A stretch of DNA of 64,000 bases from an uncultured bacterium (lineage in GTDB: Bacteria > Bacteroidota > Rhodothermia > Rhodothermales > Rubricoccaceae), in the NCBI GenBank assembly GCA_947493945.1, contig CANLSR010000009.1, positions 1-64,000 on the forward strand. Direction: 5' to 3'. Under the pieces are notes generated by a model, which saw only the letters and a program-made list of their open reading frames with translations, made no database searches and was not told the DNA's origin. Shown piece by piece: positions 45,632-54,756 of the stretch (positions are counted from its first letter, which is position 1; each line of letters begins with the position of its first letter). Both the position numbers and the translations under genes were made by a program.

Positions 45632-47716
45632 ATGGCCACGATCACCCGCATCAACTCCCCGTTCCAGCTCACAACCGGCTTTAAGCCGATGGGCGACCAG
45701 CCCCGCGCCATTGAGGAGCTGACCGAGGGGCTCTACCGCGGCGACCCCTACCAGACGCTTCTGGGGGCCACGGGCACCGGCAAGACGTTCACGATGGCCA
45801 ACGTCATCCGCAACGTGGGCAAGCCAACGCTGGTGATCTCGCACAACAAGACGCTGGCGGCCCAGCTCTACGCCGAGTTCCGGCAGTTCTTCCCCGAGAA
45901 CGCCGTCGAGTTCTTTATCTCGTACTACGACTACTACCAGCCCGAGGCCTACATCGTCTCGTCCGACACGTACATCGAGAAGGACATGGCGATCAACGAG
46001 GAGATCGACCGGCTGCGGCTGCGCGCGACCTCGGCGTTGGTGAGCGGCCGGCAGGACGTGGTGATCGTCGCGTCGGTCTCGTGCATCTACGGGCTGGGCA
46101 ACCCCGACGAGTACAAAAAGCGGATCGTCCAGGTCAAGACCGGCGAGACGCGAGACCGCGACGAGCTGCTCCTGGAGCTGGTCCACGTGTTCTACAACCG
46201 GAACGACGTCGACTTCACGCCCGGCACCTTCCGCGTTAGAGGCGACGTGGTGGAGATCTTCCCGGCCTACTTCGAGGACCAGGCCTACCGGGTCGTGTTC
46301 TGGGGCGACGAGGTGGAGCGGATCGCGCGGATCAACCCGGTCACCGGCGACGAGCTGGCGATGGAGTCCGACACGCTGACGATCTACCCGGCCAAGCACT
46401 TCGTGACGCCCCAGGACCAGGTCGACCGCGCCATCGCCGGCATCGAGGAGGAGCTCCGCTGGCGGCTGGCGATCCTGCGCAACGAGGGCAACCTGGTCGC
46501 CGCCCAGCGCATCGAGCAGCGGACCCTGTTCGACATCGAGATGATCAAGGAGATCGGCTACTGCTCCGGCATCGAGAACTACAGCCGCCACATGGACGGG
46601 AGGGAGCCCGGCACCCGGCCGTACTGCCTGCTGGACTACTTCCAGAAAAACCACGGCGACGACTGGCAGATGGTCATCGACGAGAGCCACGTCACCGTGC
46701 CCCAGGTGCGCGGGATGTACAACGGCGACCGCGCGCGCAAGCTGAACCTGGTCGAGCACGGGTTCCGGCTCCCGTCGGCGATGGACAACCGGCCGCTGAC
46801 GTTCGAGGAGTTCGAGACCTTCCACCACAACGTCACCTTCGTCAGCGCCACCCCAGCCGACTACGAGCTGGAGCAGTCTGGCGGCATCATCGTCGAGCAG
46901 ATCATCCGCCCGACGGGCATCCTGGATCCGCAAGTGGAAGTCCGGCCGGTCGAGGGCCAGATCGACGACTTGTTGGGCGAGATCCGGGACCGCGTCAAGG
47001 CCGGCGGCCGGGCGCTCGTCACCACGCTGACCAAGCGGATGTCCGAGGACCTGACCGACTACCTCGACTCGTTCGGCGTCCGCGTGCGCTACCTCCACTC
47101 CGACATCGACGCGCTCGAGCGCGTGGACATCCTGCGCGACCTGCGCCTGGGCGAGTTCGACGTGCTCGTCGGGATCAACCTGCTGCGCGAGGGCCTGGAC
47201 CTGCCCGAGGTGAACCTGGTGGCGATCCTGGACGCGGACAAAGAGGGCTTTTTGCGGAGTGAGCGCTCGCTCATCCAGACCGCCGGCCGCGCCGCCCGCA
47301 ACGCCGACTCGGTGGTCGTGCTCTACGCCGACCGGATCACGGACTCGATGGCGCGCATGATGGAGGAGACCGAGCGCCGACGCGAGATCCAGGCCGAGTA
47401 CAACGCCGAGCACGGGATCACGCCGACGACCGTCACCAAGTCCATCGACGAGGTGCGGCGTGGGACGGCCATCGCCGACCACAAGGCGGAGCAGGACGAC
47501 CGGAAGGCCAAGCAGGCCGTGACGTACTACAGCGGCCCGGAGCAGCTGCCCAAGGTGGCCGACCCGGTGGTGAAGTACCTCACCGACGACCAGAAGCGGG
47601 ACTTGGTGGCGCAGCTGACGCGCGAGATGGACGCGGCGGCCGAGAACCTCGAGTTCGAGAAGGCCGCCGAGCTCCGCGACTCCATCGCCCAGATTGAGGC
47701 CGACCTCGCCGCCTGA
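45632..47716 (+). CDS. uvrB: Excinuclease ABC subunit B
   Basis: 694 aa helicase-like DNA damage-verification subunit of nucleotide-excision repair. Walker [10 protein letters not shown] near residue 47, the beta-hairpin region [25 protein letters not shown]-type box [11 protein letters not shown], helicase motif [11 protein letters not shown], and a C-terminal UVR domain ([20 protein letters not shown]) for UvrC binding. Full length. The last 190 bp are overlapped on the other strand by a zinc-ribbon ORF. A CCGCTGGCG hairpin begins 14 nt after the stop. Confidence 0.96.
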   Translation: MATITRINSPFQLTTGFKPMGDQPRAIEELTEGLYRGDPYQTLLGATGTGKTFTMANVIRNVGKPTLVISHNKTLAAQLYAEFRQFFPENAVEFFISYYDYYQPEAYIVSSDTYIEKDMAINEEIDRLRLRATSALVSGRQDVVIVASVSCIYGLGNPDEYKKRIVQVKTGETRDRDELLLELVHVFYNRNDVDFTPGTFRVRGDVVEIFPAYFEDQAYRVVFWGDEVERIARINPVTGDELAMESDTLTIYPAKHFVTPQDQVDRAIAGIEEELRWRLAILRNEGNLVAAQRIEQRTLFDIEMIKEIGYCSGIENYSRHMDGREPGTRPYCLLDYFQKNHGDDWQMVIDESHVTVPQVRGMYNGDRARKLNLVEHGFRLPSAMDNRPLTFEEFETFHHNVTFVSATPADYELEQSGGIIVEQIIRPTGILDPQVEVRPVEGQIDDLLGEIRDRVKAGGRALVTTLTKRMSEDLTDYLDSFGVRVRYLHSDIDALERVDILRDLRLGEFDVLVGINLLREGLDLPEVNLVAILDADKEGFLRSERSLIQTAGRAARNADSVVVLYADRITDSMARMMEETERRREIQAEYNAEHGITPTTVTKSIDEVRRGTAIADHKAEQDDRKAKQAVTYYSGPEQLPKVADPVVKYLTDDQKRDLVAQLTREMDAAAENLEFEKAAELRDSIAQIEADLAA

Positions 47717-47991
47717 GCGAGCGCCCCGTCCCGCTGGCGGCCGGCGTCGCCAGCGGCTCGGGCGGGGGCGGAGACCTCGTCCAGCAGCGCGTCGACGGGC
47801 GGGAGGTCGCGGTACCAGTCGACGTGCCGGGACCAGCCCGCGCAGGCCAGGCACTGCGTGTCGCGCCACGTCTTGCGGCAGGCCGGGCACGTGCCGCCGG
47901 TCTCGAACGTGTTCCACGAGTGGCCGCAGGCGCACGACCAGCGGTCGCCGGCGGTCGGCTCCCAGTCGCACCGGGGGCAGGCGACCCTCAC
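47527..47991 (-). CDS. Zinc-ribbon protein overlapping the uvrB 3' end
   Basis: 154 aa from a GTG overlapping the upstream stop (GTGA). Residues about 4-60 form a multi-cysteine zinc-binding unit: [33 protein letters not shown], then DWYRDL. This resembles short conserved proteins of Bacteroidota that normally end soon after this point. Here the frame continues for about 90 residues, the last 60 or so being antisense to uvrB and Ser/Arg-rich. The natural stop may have been lost, or a repeat insertion at 47731 changed the end. The zinc-ribbon part is convincing, the tail is not. Confidence 0.6.
   Translation of the reverse strand: MRVACPRCDWEPTAGDRWSCACGHSWNTFETGGTCPACRKTWRDTQCLACAGWSRHVDWYRDLPPVDALLDEVSAPARAAGDAGRQRDGALAQAARSASIWAMESRSSAAFSNSRFSAAASISRVSCATKSRFWSSVRYFTTGSATLGSCSGPL
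47731..47756. terminator. CCGCTGGCG hairpin after uvrB
   Basis: CCGCTGGCG (47731-47739) pairs perfectly with CGCCAGCGG (47748-47756) over an 8-nt loop, 14 nt after the uvrB stop. No T tract. A member of the CCGCTGGCGG family; it also lies inside the antisense zinc-ribbon frame. Confidence 0.6.
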
Positions 47992-49172
47992 GACTCCTCG
48001 GTCAGAAACAAGACGCCGCGCACCAGGTCGCGGCTGTCGCTCCGGCCGCCGAGCGAGCCGGCCAGCACGCCCATCGAGGCCAGGAACAGGCTGAGCTTGA
48101 CGTGGTCGAGCGGCCGGATGGCCGTGGCCCCGGTCGGCCAGGCCTCCATCAGCCGCTCGGGGAAGACCGTGATCACGGTGACGTACATGAGCACGGCGAA
48201 CGCGGCGAACAGGACTAGGAGCGTGAGCCCCAAGCTGATCACCGTGGCCGCCGCCGTGACGACGGTGGACTCGGCCAGGCGGCGGTCCCGGCCCAGGAGC
48301 GACTCGAACGCGAACGCCCGGTAGAGCACGAACGCTGCCGCCAAAAAGGAGACGACGGAGAACAGGCCGATCTGGGCCGTCGTGACGGCCGCCGCCACGT
48401 CCCACGTCTCGGCCCCGAACAAAAGGACGATGATGACCGACAGGCCGGCCGCGATCATGGTCGGCATCCGGGAGGCGAGCCGGAACGGGTTGGCGTGGAC
48501 CACGGCCCGGGCGATGCTCCCGGCGTCCCGCGCCAGCATCCGGGCCGCGAACGCCCACCGCGCCCGCCGGCCCGTCCCGCCCGCGACGGCCTCGTGCGAC
48601 TCGCGCGGCAGCATGGCCCGGAGCGTGCCCGTCTGGGCGGCCGTCAGTTCGCCCATCGGGTCGAGGTCCTCGACGCTCTCGACCGCGTACATCGCGTTGG
48701 CGATGTCGGGGTGGTGCTCCAGGTTGAGCAGGTGGCCGAACGTGTGGAGCAGCAGCACCGCCAGCCGGTCGGCGGCCCGCTCCGAGTCGGGGTCGCTGCC
48801 CCAGAACCCGGGGTCGAGACGCTTGGTCGAGACCACGCCGACGTTGGTGAGCTGGCTCGGCAGCGCCAGCGTGTAGGCCAGCGACGACGACGACAAGTCG
48901 ACCTCGGTGACGATGAGCAGGAACGGGAGCTTGCGCTCGAGCTTCTCGGCCAGCCCGATCTCCAGGAAGTCCAGCGGGGCGTAGGCGCCGGCGCCCGGCA
49001 CCAGGTGCGGCCCCTCGAAGGCGAACGGCTCGACGCGGAGCGCGAGGTCGCCCGAGACCGTCCGGTCGAACTGGGCCACGGCGCGGTCGACGAGCGCCTC
49101 GAACCCCGCGGAGTCGCGGGCCTCGACGTCCATCGTCATGATGCCGACGGCGTACTCCTGGGGGTCGGGCAT
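47988..49172 (-). CDS. Degenerate zincin-like protein with C-terminal transmembrane helices
   Basis: 394 aa. The N-terminal 200 residues resemble an archaemetzincin-like domain. The motif region reads H143-T-F-G-H147-L-L-N-L-E-H153, that is HTxxHxxNxxH instead of HExxHxxGxxH: all three histidines are kept but the catalytic Glu is Thr. Four hydrophobic helices follow (MIAAGLSVIIVLLFG, GLFSVVSFLAAAFVLY, VISLGLTLLVLFAAFAVLMYV, LFLASMGVLAGSL). It probably binds zinc without normal protease activity (inference). It is translationally coupled to the zinc-ribbon gene downstream. Confidence 0.65.
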   Translation of the reverse strand: MPDPQEYAVGIMTMDVEARDSAGFEALVDRAVAQFDRTVSGDLALRVEPFAFEGPHLVPGAGAYAPLDFLEIGLAEKLERKLPFLLIVTEVDLSSSSLAYTLALPSQLTNVGVVSTKRLDPGFWGSDPDSERAADRLAVLLLHTFGHLLNLEHHPDIANAMYAVESVEDLDPMGELTAAQTGTLRAMLPRESHEAVAGGTGRRARWAFAARMLARDAGSIARAVVHANPFRLASRMPTMIAAGLSVIIVLLFGAETWDVAAAVTTAQIGLFSVVSFLAAAFVLYRAFAFESLLGRDRRLAESTVVTAAATVISLGLTLLVLFAAFAVLMYVTVITVFPERLMEAWPTGATAIRPLDHVKLSLFLASMGVLAGSLGGRSDSRDLVRGVLFLTEES

Positions 49173-49303
49173 GGGGCGGGCGGTGGGGGCCGGGCTCTAC
49201 CGGCGCCGCGCCGCGCCCGTTCCGCCGGGGGCCGCCGCCAGCCGGTGGCGCGCGACCCTCCCGCCCCGTCGTGCCGTTACAGCCGGCCCTCCCGACTCCG
49301 GCC

Positions 49304-50143
49304 ATGCCCGCCATCGAGACCTACGACGCCGCACGACCCTTTCTAGACCGGGCCGGGCCCTGGCTGCTCCACGCCGAAGCGGAGCACTCGCTCGTGCTCG
49401 GGGTCGCCGCTCGGCTCGCCGCCGCGCCGGCCGCGCCCGGTCCGGCGCCCTTGTTCGCCACCGTTGAGCGTGACGGTGCGGTGGTCGGGGTCGCGCTCCG
49501 GACGCCGCCCCACAAGCTGGTCCTCTCCCAGATGCCGCCCGGTGCCGTCCCGCTGGTGGCCGAGGCGGCCGAGCGGTTCGAGGCCCTGCCCGCCGTGCTC
49601 GGCCCCCTGGACGTCGCCCTGGCGTTTGGCCAGGAGTGGGCGCGGCGGCGCCCGGTGACGCCCCGCCTGGGGATGCGCCAGCGGATCTTCGAGGTGACGC
49701 GCCTGGTGCCCCCGGCTCGGCCGGCCGAGGGGCGCGCCCGGCTCGCTGGGCCAGACGACCTCGACCTGGTGGCCGGCTGGATCGGCGCCTTCCACGACGA
49801 GGCCGGCGGAACGCCCGCAGACCCCCGCGGATGGGCGGAGCAGCACACGAGCGCCGGCGACGTGCTGCTGTGGGACGACGGGACCCCGGCGGCCATGGCC
49901 GCCCGCCTGGCCCGATCCCCGAACGGCGCCCGCGTGGGCGCCGTGTACACGCCGCCTGCGCGCCGCGGCCGAGGCTACGCCTCCGCCGTCGTCGCCGCGC
50001 TGACCCGGCGGCTCCTGGACGGCGGCCTCCGCTTCTGCTCGCTCTACACCGACCTCGCCAACCCCACGTCGAACGGCATCTACCGCCGCCTGGGCTACGT
50101 CCCGGTCGCCGACGTAGCCGACGTCGACTTCGGGCCGGTCTAA
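49304..50143 (+). CDS. GNAT-family N-acetyltransferase (two-domain)
   Basis: 279 aa. The C-terminal GNAT domain carries [22 protein letters not shown], the acetyl-CoA-binding motif A (RxxGxA), and [22 protein letters not shown], typical of the family's last strands. The N-terminal half is a divergent GNAT-like domain. The ATG at 49304 was chosen over 49271 because the alternative N-terminus is unstructured. Substrate unknown. It overlaps the convergent rimK by 4 nt. Confidence 0.85.
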   Translation: MPAIETYDAARPFLDRAGPWLLHAEAEHSLVLGVAARLAAAPAAPGPAPLFATVERDGAVVGVALRTPPHKLVLSQMPPGAVPLVAEAAERFEALPAVLGPLDVALAFGQEWARRRPVTPRLGMRQRIFEVTRLVPPARPAEGRARLAGPDDLDLVAGWIGAFHDEAGGTPADPRGWAEQHTSAGDVLLWDDGTPAAMAARLARSPNGARVGAVYTPPARRGRGYASAVVAALTRRLLDGGLRFCSLYTDLANPTSNGIYRRLGYVPVADVADVDFGPV

Positions 50144-51096
50144 GGGGCGGTCTCGGCCGACGTGGCGTCGGCGCCGCTGGCGGTCGTCGTCGGCGCGGCG
50201 TCGGTGCCGTTGGCTTTGCGGGCAGCCAGGCTCTTCTCGACAAACTGGATGATGGTGCCCGACACGTCCTTGCCGGTCGAGGTCTCGATGCCCTCCAGGC
50301 CGGGCGACGAGTTAACCTCCAGCACCAGCGGCCCGCGCTCGGACTGGAGCACGTCCACGCCGCCCACTTTGAGGCCGAGGGCCTTGCAGGCGGCGACGGC
50401 CGTCTTGCGCTCGGCCGGGCTGATCTTGATGGTGCTGGCGCTGCCGCCACGGTGCAAGTTGCTGCGGAACTCGCCCTCGGCGCCCTGGCGCTTCATGCCC
50501 GCCACCACCTTGTCGCCCACCACCAGCAGCCGCACGTCGGCGCCGCCGGCCTCCTTGATAAACTCCTGCACCAGCAGGTAGGCCTTCATGCCCCGGAAGG
50601 CCTGGATCACGCTCTCGGCCGCCTTCTTGGTCTCGCACAGCACCACGCCCACGCCCTGGGTTCCTTCCAGCAACTTGACGATGACCGGCGGCCCGCCGAC
50701 CGACGTGATCAGGTCCGCCGCGTCGTCGGCCTGGTGGGCGAAGGCGGTGCGCGGCAGCGCGATGCCCTTTTTGGCCAGGAACTGGTGCGCCCGGAGCTTG
50801 TCGCGCGAGCGCGTGATCCCGATGGAGCCGTTCAGCGTCCAGACGCCCATCGCCTCGAACTGGCGGACGATGCTCAAGCCGTAGAACGTGATCGACGCGC
50901 CGACGCGCGGGATGATGGCGTCCGGCGGGTCGAGGCGTTCGCCGTGGTAATGCACCTCCGGCCCGCGCGCGGTCAGGTGCGCGGTGCAGCGCAGCGTGTC
51001 CAGCACCTGGACCTCGTGGCCGCGCGCTTCGGCGGCCTCCACCAGCCGGCGGGTCGAGTACAGGGACGGGTTGCGGGACAGGATGGCGATGCGCAT
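50140..51096 (-). CDS. rimK: RimK-family alpha-L-glutamate ligase
   Basis: 318 aa ATP-grasp enzyme. [25 protein letters not shown] at the N-terminus, [35 protein letters not shown], the ATP-binding [16 protein letters not shown] and the metal-binding [14 protein letters not shown]. RimK adds glutamates to the C-terminus of ribosomal protein S6 or related targets. A 25-residue Thr/Ala-rich C-terminal tail, absent from model RimK, is encoded by a CGCTGGCGGTCGTCG repeat. The RimB-type protease gene lies 114 nt upstream. Confidence 0.92.
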   Translation of the reverse strand: MRIAILSRNPSLYSTRRLVEAAEARGHEVQVLDTLRCTAHLTARGPEVHYHGERLDPPDAIIPRVGASITFYGLSIVRQFEAMGVWTLNGSIGITRSRDKLRAHQFLAKKGIALPRTAFAHQADDAADLITSVGGPPVIVKLLEGTQGVGVVLCETKKAAESVIQAFRGMKAYLLVQEFIKEAGGADVRLLVVGDKVVAGMKRQGAEGEFRSNLHRGGSASTIKISPAERKTAVAACKALGLKVGGVDVLQSERGPLVLEVNSSPGLEGIETSTGKDVSGTIIQFVEKSLAARKANGTDAAPTTTASGADATSAETAP

Positions 51097-51210
51097 AGTC
51101 GTGAGTCGGTGGATCGGTCGATCTTTGGGTCGGCGGGAGCGTCCGCCTGCGGGTCGGCGGGGGTCAGCGTCCGAGGGCGTCCGGGCTCTCCAGCCCGCCG
51201 GTCGTCAGGC

Positions 51211-51687
51211 TCATCGGTAGAGCGCGCTGGGGCGGTCGGGGCTGCCCAGCAGGAACGAGGCGCCGGAGTCTACCAAGACGCGGCCGGCCATCGCCTCGCG
51301 CCCCAGAAGCATCGGAAAGCGCATCCCGCGCCGGTCGGTCAAGGTCGCCTCGATGGGCCACTCCGACGCGTCGGACTTGACGCCCAGCCGGAACGTGACG
51401 CCGATCACCACGCGCGTCTCGGTGTGGCCGCTCGACGACGTCACCTCGCGGTCGTCCACGACGGGCGCCTCGCACTCGACCGACAGCTTCTCGTGGCGGA
51501 AGAACGGGTGGACCATGAACGTGGCCCACGGCGCGCCGCCCTTGCGCTCGACGGAGACGTCGTGGGCGTGGAGCGCGGTCGTCTTGGCGCCGGTGTCCAC
51601 CTTGGCGCGGACGGCCGGCAGGCCGATCTCGGGGAACGCGACCCACTCGCGCCAGCCGACGATGGAGTGTTCGGTAACGTCGGGCAT
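51211..51687 (-). CDS. RimB-type retropepsin-like protease (RimK-associated)
   Basis: 158 aa. Single retropepsin fold: IVGWREWVAFPEIGLPAVRAKVDTGAKTTALHA with the active-site Asp31 in DTG, followed by the beta-strands FMVHPFFRHEK and a C-terminal FPMLLGREAMAGRVLVDSGASF. These proteins (PF05618) accompany RimK and trim glutamate tails. Together with rimK downstream on the same strand, this suggests reversible glutamylation of S6 or another target. Confidence 0.9.
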   Translation of the reverse strand: MPDVTEHSIVGWREWVAFPEIGLPAVRAKVDTGAKTTALHAHDVSVERKGGAPWATFMVHPFFRHEKLSVECEAPVVDDREVTSSSGHTETRVVIGVTFRLGVKSDASEWPIEATLTDRRGMRFPMLLGREAMAGRVLVDSGASFLLGSPDRPSALYR

Positions 51688-51760
51688 GGGGCGGGTGGGG
51701 AGGGGGCGGCTCAACACGGCGCGCCGCGGAAGGTTCTGCCGGGGCCGAAACCGCCGGGTC

Positions 51761-51770
51761 CGCTGGCGGC
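51761..51770. repeat. CCGCTGGCGG element downstream of pyrB
   Basis: A 10-mer copy in the 102-nt spacer between pyrB (ends at 51790) and the RimB-type gene, seen as CCGCCAGCGG on the transcribed minus strand about 20 nt after the pyrB stop. Confidence 0.55.
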
Positions 51771-51789
51771 GCCGGCCGGCGGGGCGCCG

Positions 51790-52824
51790 TCAGGCCTCGG
51801 CGTCGGTGCGGGCGTCGGCGCCGGTCAGGAGGTAGAGGACGGCCATCCGCGCGGCGACGCCGTTGGTGACCTGGTCCAAGATCACCGACCGGTCGGAGTC
51901 GACGACCTCGCCCGCCAGCTCGACGCCGCGGTTGACCGGGCCGGGGTGCATCACCCACAGGTCGGGGTTGGCCTCCAGGTGCTCCGGGCGGATGCCGTAC
52001 GTCGCGTGGTACTCGCGCAGGCTGGGCGTGAGCCCGATCCCGTCGACGCGCTCGAGCTGGATGCGCAGCGCCATCGCCACGTCGCAGCCGTCCAGCGCGG
52101 CGTCGAGCCGGTCGGTCACGGTCACGTCGCGCTCGCCCATCGCCTCCGCCAGCCCGGCCGGCATCATGGTGCGCGGGCCGCACAGCACGACCGAGGCGCC
52201 GAGGGCCGTCAGGCCGTAGACGTTGGACCGGGCCACGCGGCTGTGGGCGATGTCGCCGAGGATGGCGACGCGCAGGCCGCGGAAGTCGAAGCCCTTGAGT
52301 CCGGGCCGGCCGGGAACGGCCAGGTCGGAGACCGTCAGCGCGTCCAGCAGCGCCTGGGTCGGGTGCTCGTGCTGGCCGTCGCCCGCGTTGACGACCACGC
52401 CGTCGATGCAGCGCGTGAGAAAGTGGGCGGCGCCGGCGGAGCGGTGGCGGATCACGGCGAGGTCCACCTTCATGGCCTCGATGTTGCGGGCGGTGTCCTT
52501 GAGCGTCTCGCCCTTGGACACGCTCGACCCGCTGGCGGAAAAGTTCATGACGTCGGCCGACAACCGCTTTTCGGCCAGCTCGAACGACAGCCGCGTCCGC
52601 GTCGAGTTCTCGAAAAAGAGGTTGCAGCAGGTCACGCCGCGCAGGCTCGGCACCTTTTTGATCGGCCGGTCGAGCACGTCGCGGAAGGCGCGCGCGGTCT
52701 GGAGGATGAGCCGGATCTCGTCGGCGTCGTAGTCCGCCAGCCCCAGCAGGTGGCGGTGGCGCAGCCGCTTCGCGGGTTCAGGGTTCAAGAGTTCAGGGTT
52801 CGTCTTGCGGGACTCCTCAGCCAT
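51790..52824 (-). CDS. pyrB: Aspartate carbamoyltransferase catalytic subunit
   Basis: 344 aa enzyme of pyrimidine synthesis. Carbamoyl-phosphate motif [13 protein letters not shown] near residue 58, [53 protein letters not shown], and [13 protein letters not shown]. The family-length protein begins near [12 protein letters not shown]. The N-terminus carries an extra segment ([13 protein letters not shown]) encoded by heptamer repeats. The ATG at 52824 overlaps the pyrR stop by 8 nt, which supports that start. Confidence 0.94.
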   Translation of the reverse strand: MAEESRKTNPELLNPEPAKRLRHRHLLGLADYDADEIRLILQTARAFRDVLDRPIKKVPSLRGVTCCNLFFENSTRTRLSFELAEKRLSADVMNFSASGSSVSKGETLKDTARNIEAMKVDLAVIRHRSAGAAHFLTRCIDGVVVNAGDGQHEHPTQALLDALTVSDLAVPGRPGLKGFDFRGLRVAILGDIAHSRVARSNVYGLTALGASVVLCGPRTMMPAGLAEAMGERDVTVTDRLDAALDGCDVAMALRIQLERVDGIGLTPSLREYHATYGIRPEHLEANPDLWVMHPGPVNRGVELAGEVVDSDRSVILDQVTNGVAARMAVLYLLTGADARTDAEA

Positions 52825-52895
52825 TCGACGCACCAGGCTTCGGGTCAACCTCGCGGGTATCGTCCTCGCGAACCTCGAACCCTGAACCCTGAACC
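52774..52895. repeat. Inverted heptamer arrays flanking the pyrR-pyrB junction
   Basis: Array A (52774-52802) has GGTTCAG-type heptads; array B (52869-52895) has the complementary GAACCCT-type heptads, separated by 66 nt. Folding would place the pyrR stop and pyrB start in the loop. Both arrays are translated in frame: A as the N-terminal extension of PyrB, B as the C-terminal extension of PyrR. Confidence 0.85.
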
Positions 52896-53479
52896 TTTTC
52901 GACCAGCCACACGCCGTCCTCGCCGTCCTCCTCCGCCAGCCGCACGCGGACGAGCTCGCCGGGCGCCGTCGGCACGTCGCGGCCCACGTAGTCCGGGGCG
53001 ACGGGAAGCTCGCGCAGGCCGCGGTCGATGAACGCCAGCAGGCGGACGGAGGCGGGCCGACCCAGGTCTACCAGCGCGTCCAGCGCCGCACGCGTGGTGC
53101 GGCCGGTGTAGACCACGTCGTCGACCAGCACCAGGCGGCGGCCGTCGAGCGAGAACGGGATGTCGGTGGGCTGCACGACGGGGGCCGGCCGGCCGGTGCC
53201 CAGCCCCACGTCGTCGCGGTAGAAGGTGGCGTCGAGCACGCCGAACGGCAGGCGGACGTGCTCGATGGCCTCGATCCGGTCGCGCAGCCGCCGCGCCAGG
53301 TGGACGCCCCGGGTCTGCATCCCGACGAGGGCCAGGCGGTCGGCGGGCGCGGCGTGGTCGTCCAGTTCCTCGACGACCTGGCGGGCCAGACGGTCGAGCG
53401 TCCGGGCCATGTCGGCCTCGTCCATCAGGTGAGCCTTGACGCGGTCGGGGGGCGGCCCCGCAGGCGGAGTCTGCGACAT
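52817..53479 (-). CDS. pyrR: PyrR-type bifunctional regulator/uracil phosphoribosyltransferase
   Basis: 220 aa. PRTase-fold protein: [21 protein letters not shown], the PRPP-binding motif [23 protein letters not shown], and [25 protein letters not shown]. Standard PyrR ends near GVWLVEK; here about 25 residues follow, encoded by heptamer repeats ([11 protein letters not shown]). In other bacteria PyrR attenuates pyr transcription or has UPRTase activity. A TAGCTTG box ends only 4 nt before this ATG, so the transcript may be leaderless or start inside the gene. pyrB overlaps the 3' end. Confidence 0.9.
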   Translation of the reverse strand: MSQTPPAGPPPDRVKAHLMDEADMARTLDRLARQVVEELDDHAAPADRLALVGMQTRGVHLARRLRDRIEAIEHVRLPFGVLDATFYRDDVGLGTGRPAPVVQPTDIPFSLDGRRLVLVDDVVYTGRTTRAALDALVDLGRPASVRLLAFIDRGLRELPVAPDYVGRDVPTAPGELVRVRLAEEDGEDGVWLVEKVQGSGFEVREDDTREVDPKPGASNG

Positions 53480-53483
53480 GCCC

Positions 53484-53490
53484 CAAGCTA
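53484..53490 (-). promoter_or_regulatory. TAGCTTG box immediately upstream of pyrR
   Basis: Minus-strand TAGCTTG ending 4 nt before the ATG. With a standard -10 to start distance, transcription would begin at or within the first codons, suggesting a leaderless message. Confidence 0.45.
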
Positions 53491-53646
53491 GCGCCGGCCC
53501 CGCCCCGCTGGCGACGGCCGCGGGAAGAGCGGGAAAGCCGCCGCCCGTCGAGCGCTGGCGCCAGCCGCTGGCGAGGCACGGTGCCAGCCTGGCCCCAATG
53601 CCGACGCGCCTTGGCATCCCCGACCCCGCATTCGTTACCCTTCGGC

Positions 53647-54576
53647 ATGGCCGACGCCCGCCTCCTGTCTCCCGCCGAGCTGGCCCAGATCGAGTCGTTC
53701 GAGCTCCGCGCGAGGACGGTCGTGGAGGGCTTTATCACCGGGCTCCACAAGAGCCCGTTCCACGGCTTCTCGGTCGAGTTCGCCGAGCACCGGGCCTACA
53801 ACCCCGGCGACCCGCTCCGCCACGTCGACTGGAAGGTGTACGGCCGCTCGGACCGGCTGGTGACCAAGCGCTACGAGGAGGAGACCAACCTCCGGCACTA
53901 CGTCGTGCTCGACACGTCGGCGTCGATGCGCTACGCCGGGCAGGCCGGCATCTCGAAGCTGGCGTATGGCGCCACGCTCGCCGGCGCGCTCCACGTGCTC
54001 ATGGCGAGGCAGCGCGACGCGACCGGGCTCGTCGCCTTCGACCGGACGGTCCACACGCTGGTGCCGCCCAAGAGCACGCGCGGCCACGTCCAGACGCTGC
54101 TCGCCCGGCTGGCGGGCTGGGCCGACGGCGCCGAGACGGGCGGGGACGAGACCCAGACGAACGCCGCGACGGCGCTCCACCACGTCGCCGAGCGGATCCC
54201 GCGCCGCTCGCTCGTGGTGGTGATCTCGGACCTGTTCGACGCCGACGCCGGCCCGGACGAGACCGTGCGCGCGCTCCGGCACCTGCGCCACCGCGGCCAC
54301 GAGGTGGTCGTGCTCCACGTCCTCGACGACGCGACCGAGCGGAGGTTCGCGTTCCCCGACCGGCCCGTCCGCGTCCGAGACCTGGAGACGGGCCAGGAGC
54401 GGACGCTCCAGCCGGCCCAGCTCCGCGAGGGCTACCAGGCCGCCGCCGACGCCTTCCTCGATCGCCTGCGCCTCGCCTGCCGCCAGGCTGGCGTGGACTA
54501 CCAGCCGCTCGACACGGCCCGGCCCTACGCCGAGGCGCTCCGCGCCTACCTCGACAAGCGCCGCCGCCTCTACTGA
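53647..54576 (+). CDS. DUF58 domain protein (BatA/MoxR-associated type)
   Basis: 309 aa. The DUF58 core starts at GFSVEFAEHRAYNPGDPLRHVDWKVYGRSDRLVTKRYEEETNL, followed by a von Willebrand A-like metal site VVLDTSASMRYAG and SLVVVISDLFDAD. These soluble proteins usually act with a MoxR ATPase in the Bat system. No moxR lies in this window, so the partner may be elsewhere. ATG at 53647 chosen to start just before the conserved RTVVEGF helix. The start lies 3 nt after a TACCCTTCG sequence. Confidence 0.88.
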   Translation: MADARLLSPAELAQIESFELRARTVVEGFITGLHKSPFHGFSVEFAEHRAYNPGDPLRHVDWKVYGRSDRLVTKRYEEETNLRHYVVLDTSASMRYAGQAGISKLAYGATLAGALHVLMARQRDATGLVAFDRTVHTLVPPKSTRGHVQTLLARLAGWADGAETGGDETQTNAATALHHVAERIPRRSLVVVISDLFDADAGPDETVRALRHLRHRGHEVVVLHVLDDATERRFAFPDRPVRVRDLETGQERTLQPAQLREGYQAAADAFLDRLRLACRQAGVDYQPLDTARPYAEALRAYLDKRRRLY

Positions 54577-54756
54577 ACACGCCGGCGGGGCTCGCTCCGC
54601 GCAACCCGCCCGCCGCGCTGGCGGTCGCCGCTGGCGAGGCGAGCCCGACGCGCCGACCGCGACCGCCAGCCGGGCAGGATGTGGACGCGGTTCACGCGAG
54701 ATGCGTGCCGTGCGCCGTTCCGACGGCGATCTTCTTTCTTCCCCACGCCTCCTCCT
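54577..54756. other. Intergenic region between the DUF58 and M28 genes
   Basis: 180 nt. It contains CGCTGGCGGTCGCCGCTGGCGAGG near 54617, a copy of the extended CCGCTGGCGG family. The last 60 nt carry T-rich CTTCTTTCTTCC just before the ATG. No gene was seen. Confidence 0.45.

Noticed and set aside
45344-47971. Long minus-strand open frame antisense to uvrB
   Set aside because: Composition is typical of an antisense frame and the plus strand encodes complete UvrB. Only the zinc-ribbon frame at the end has real family features.
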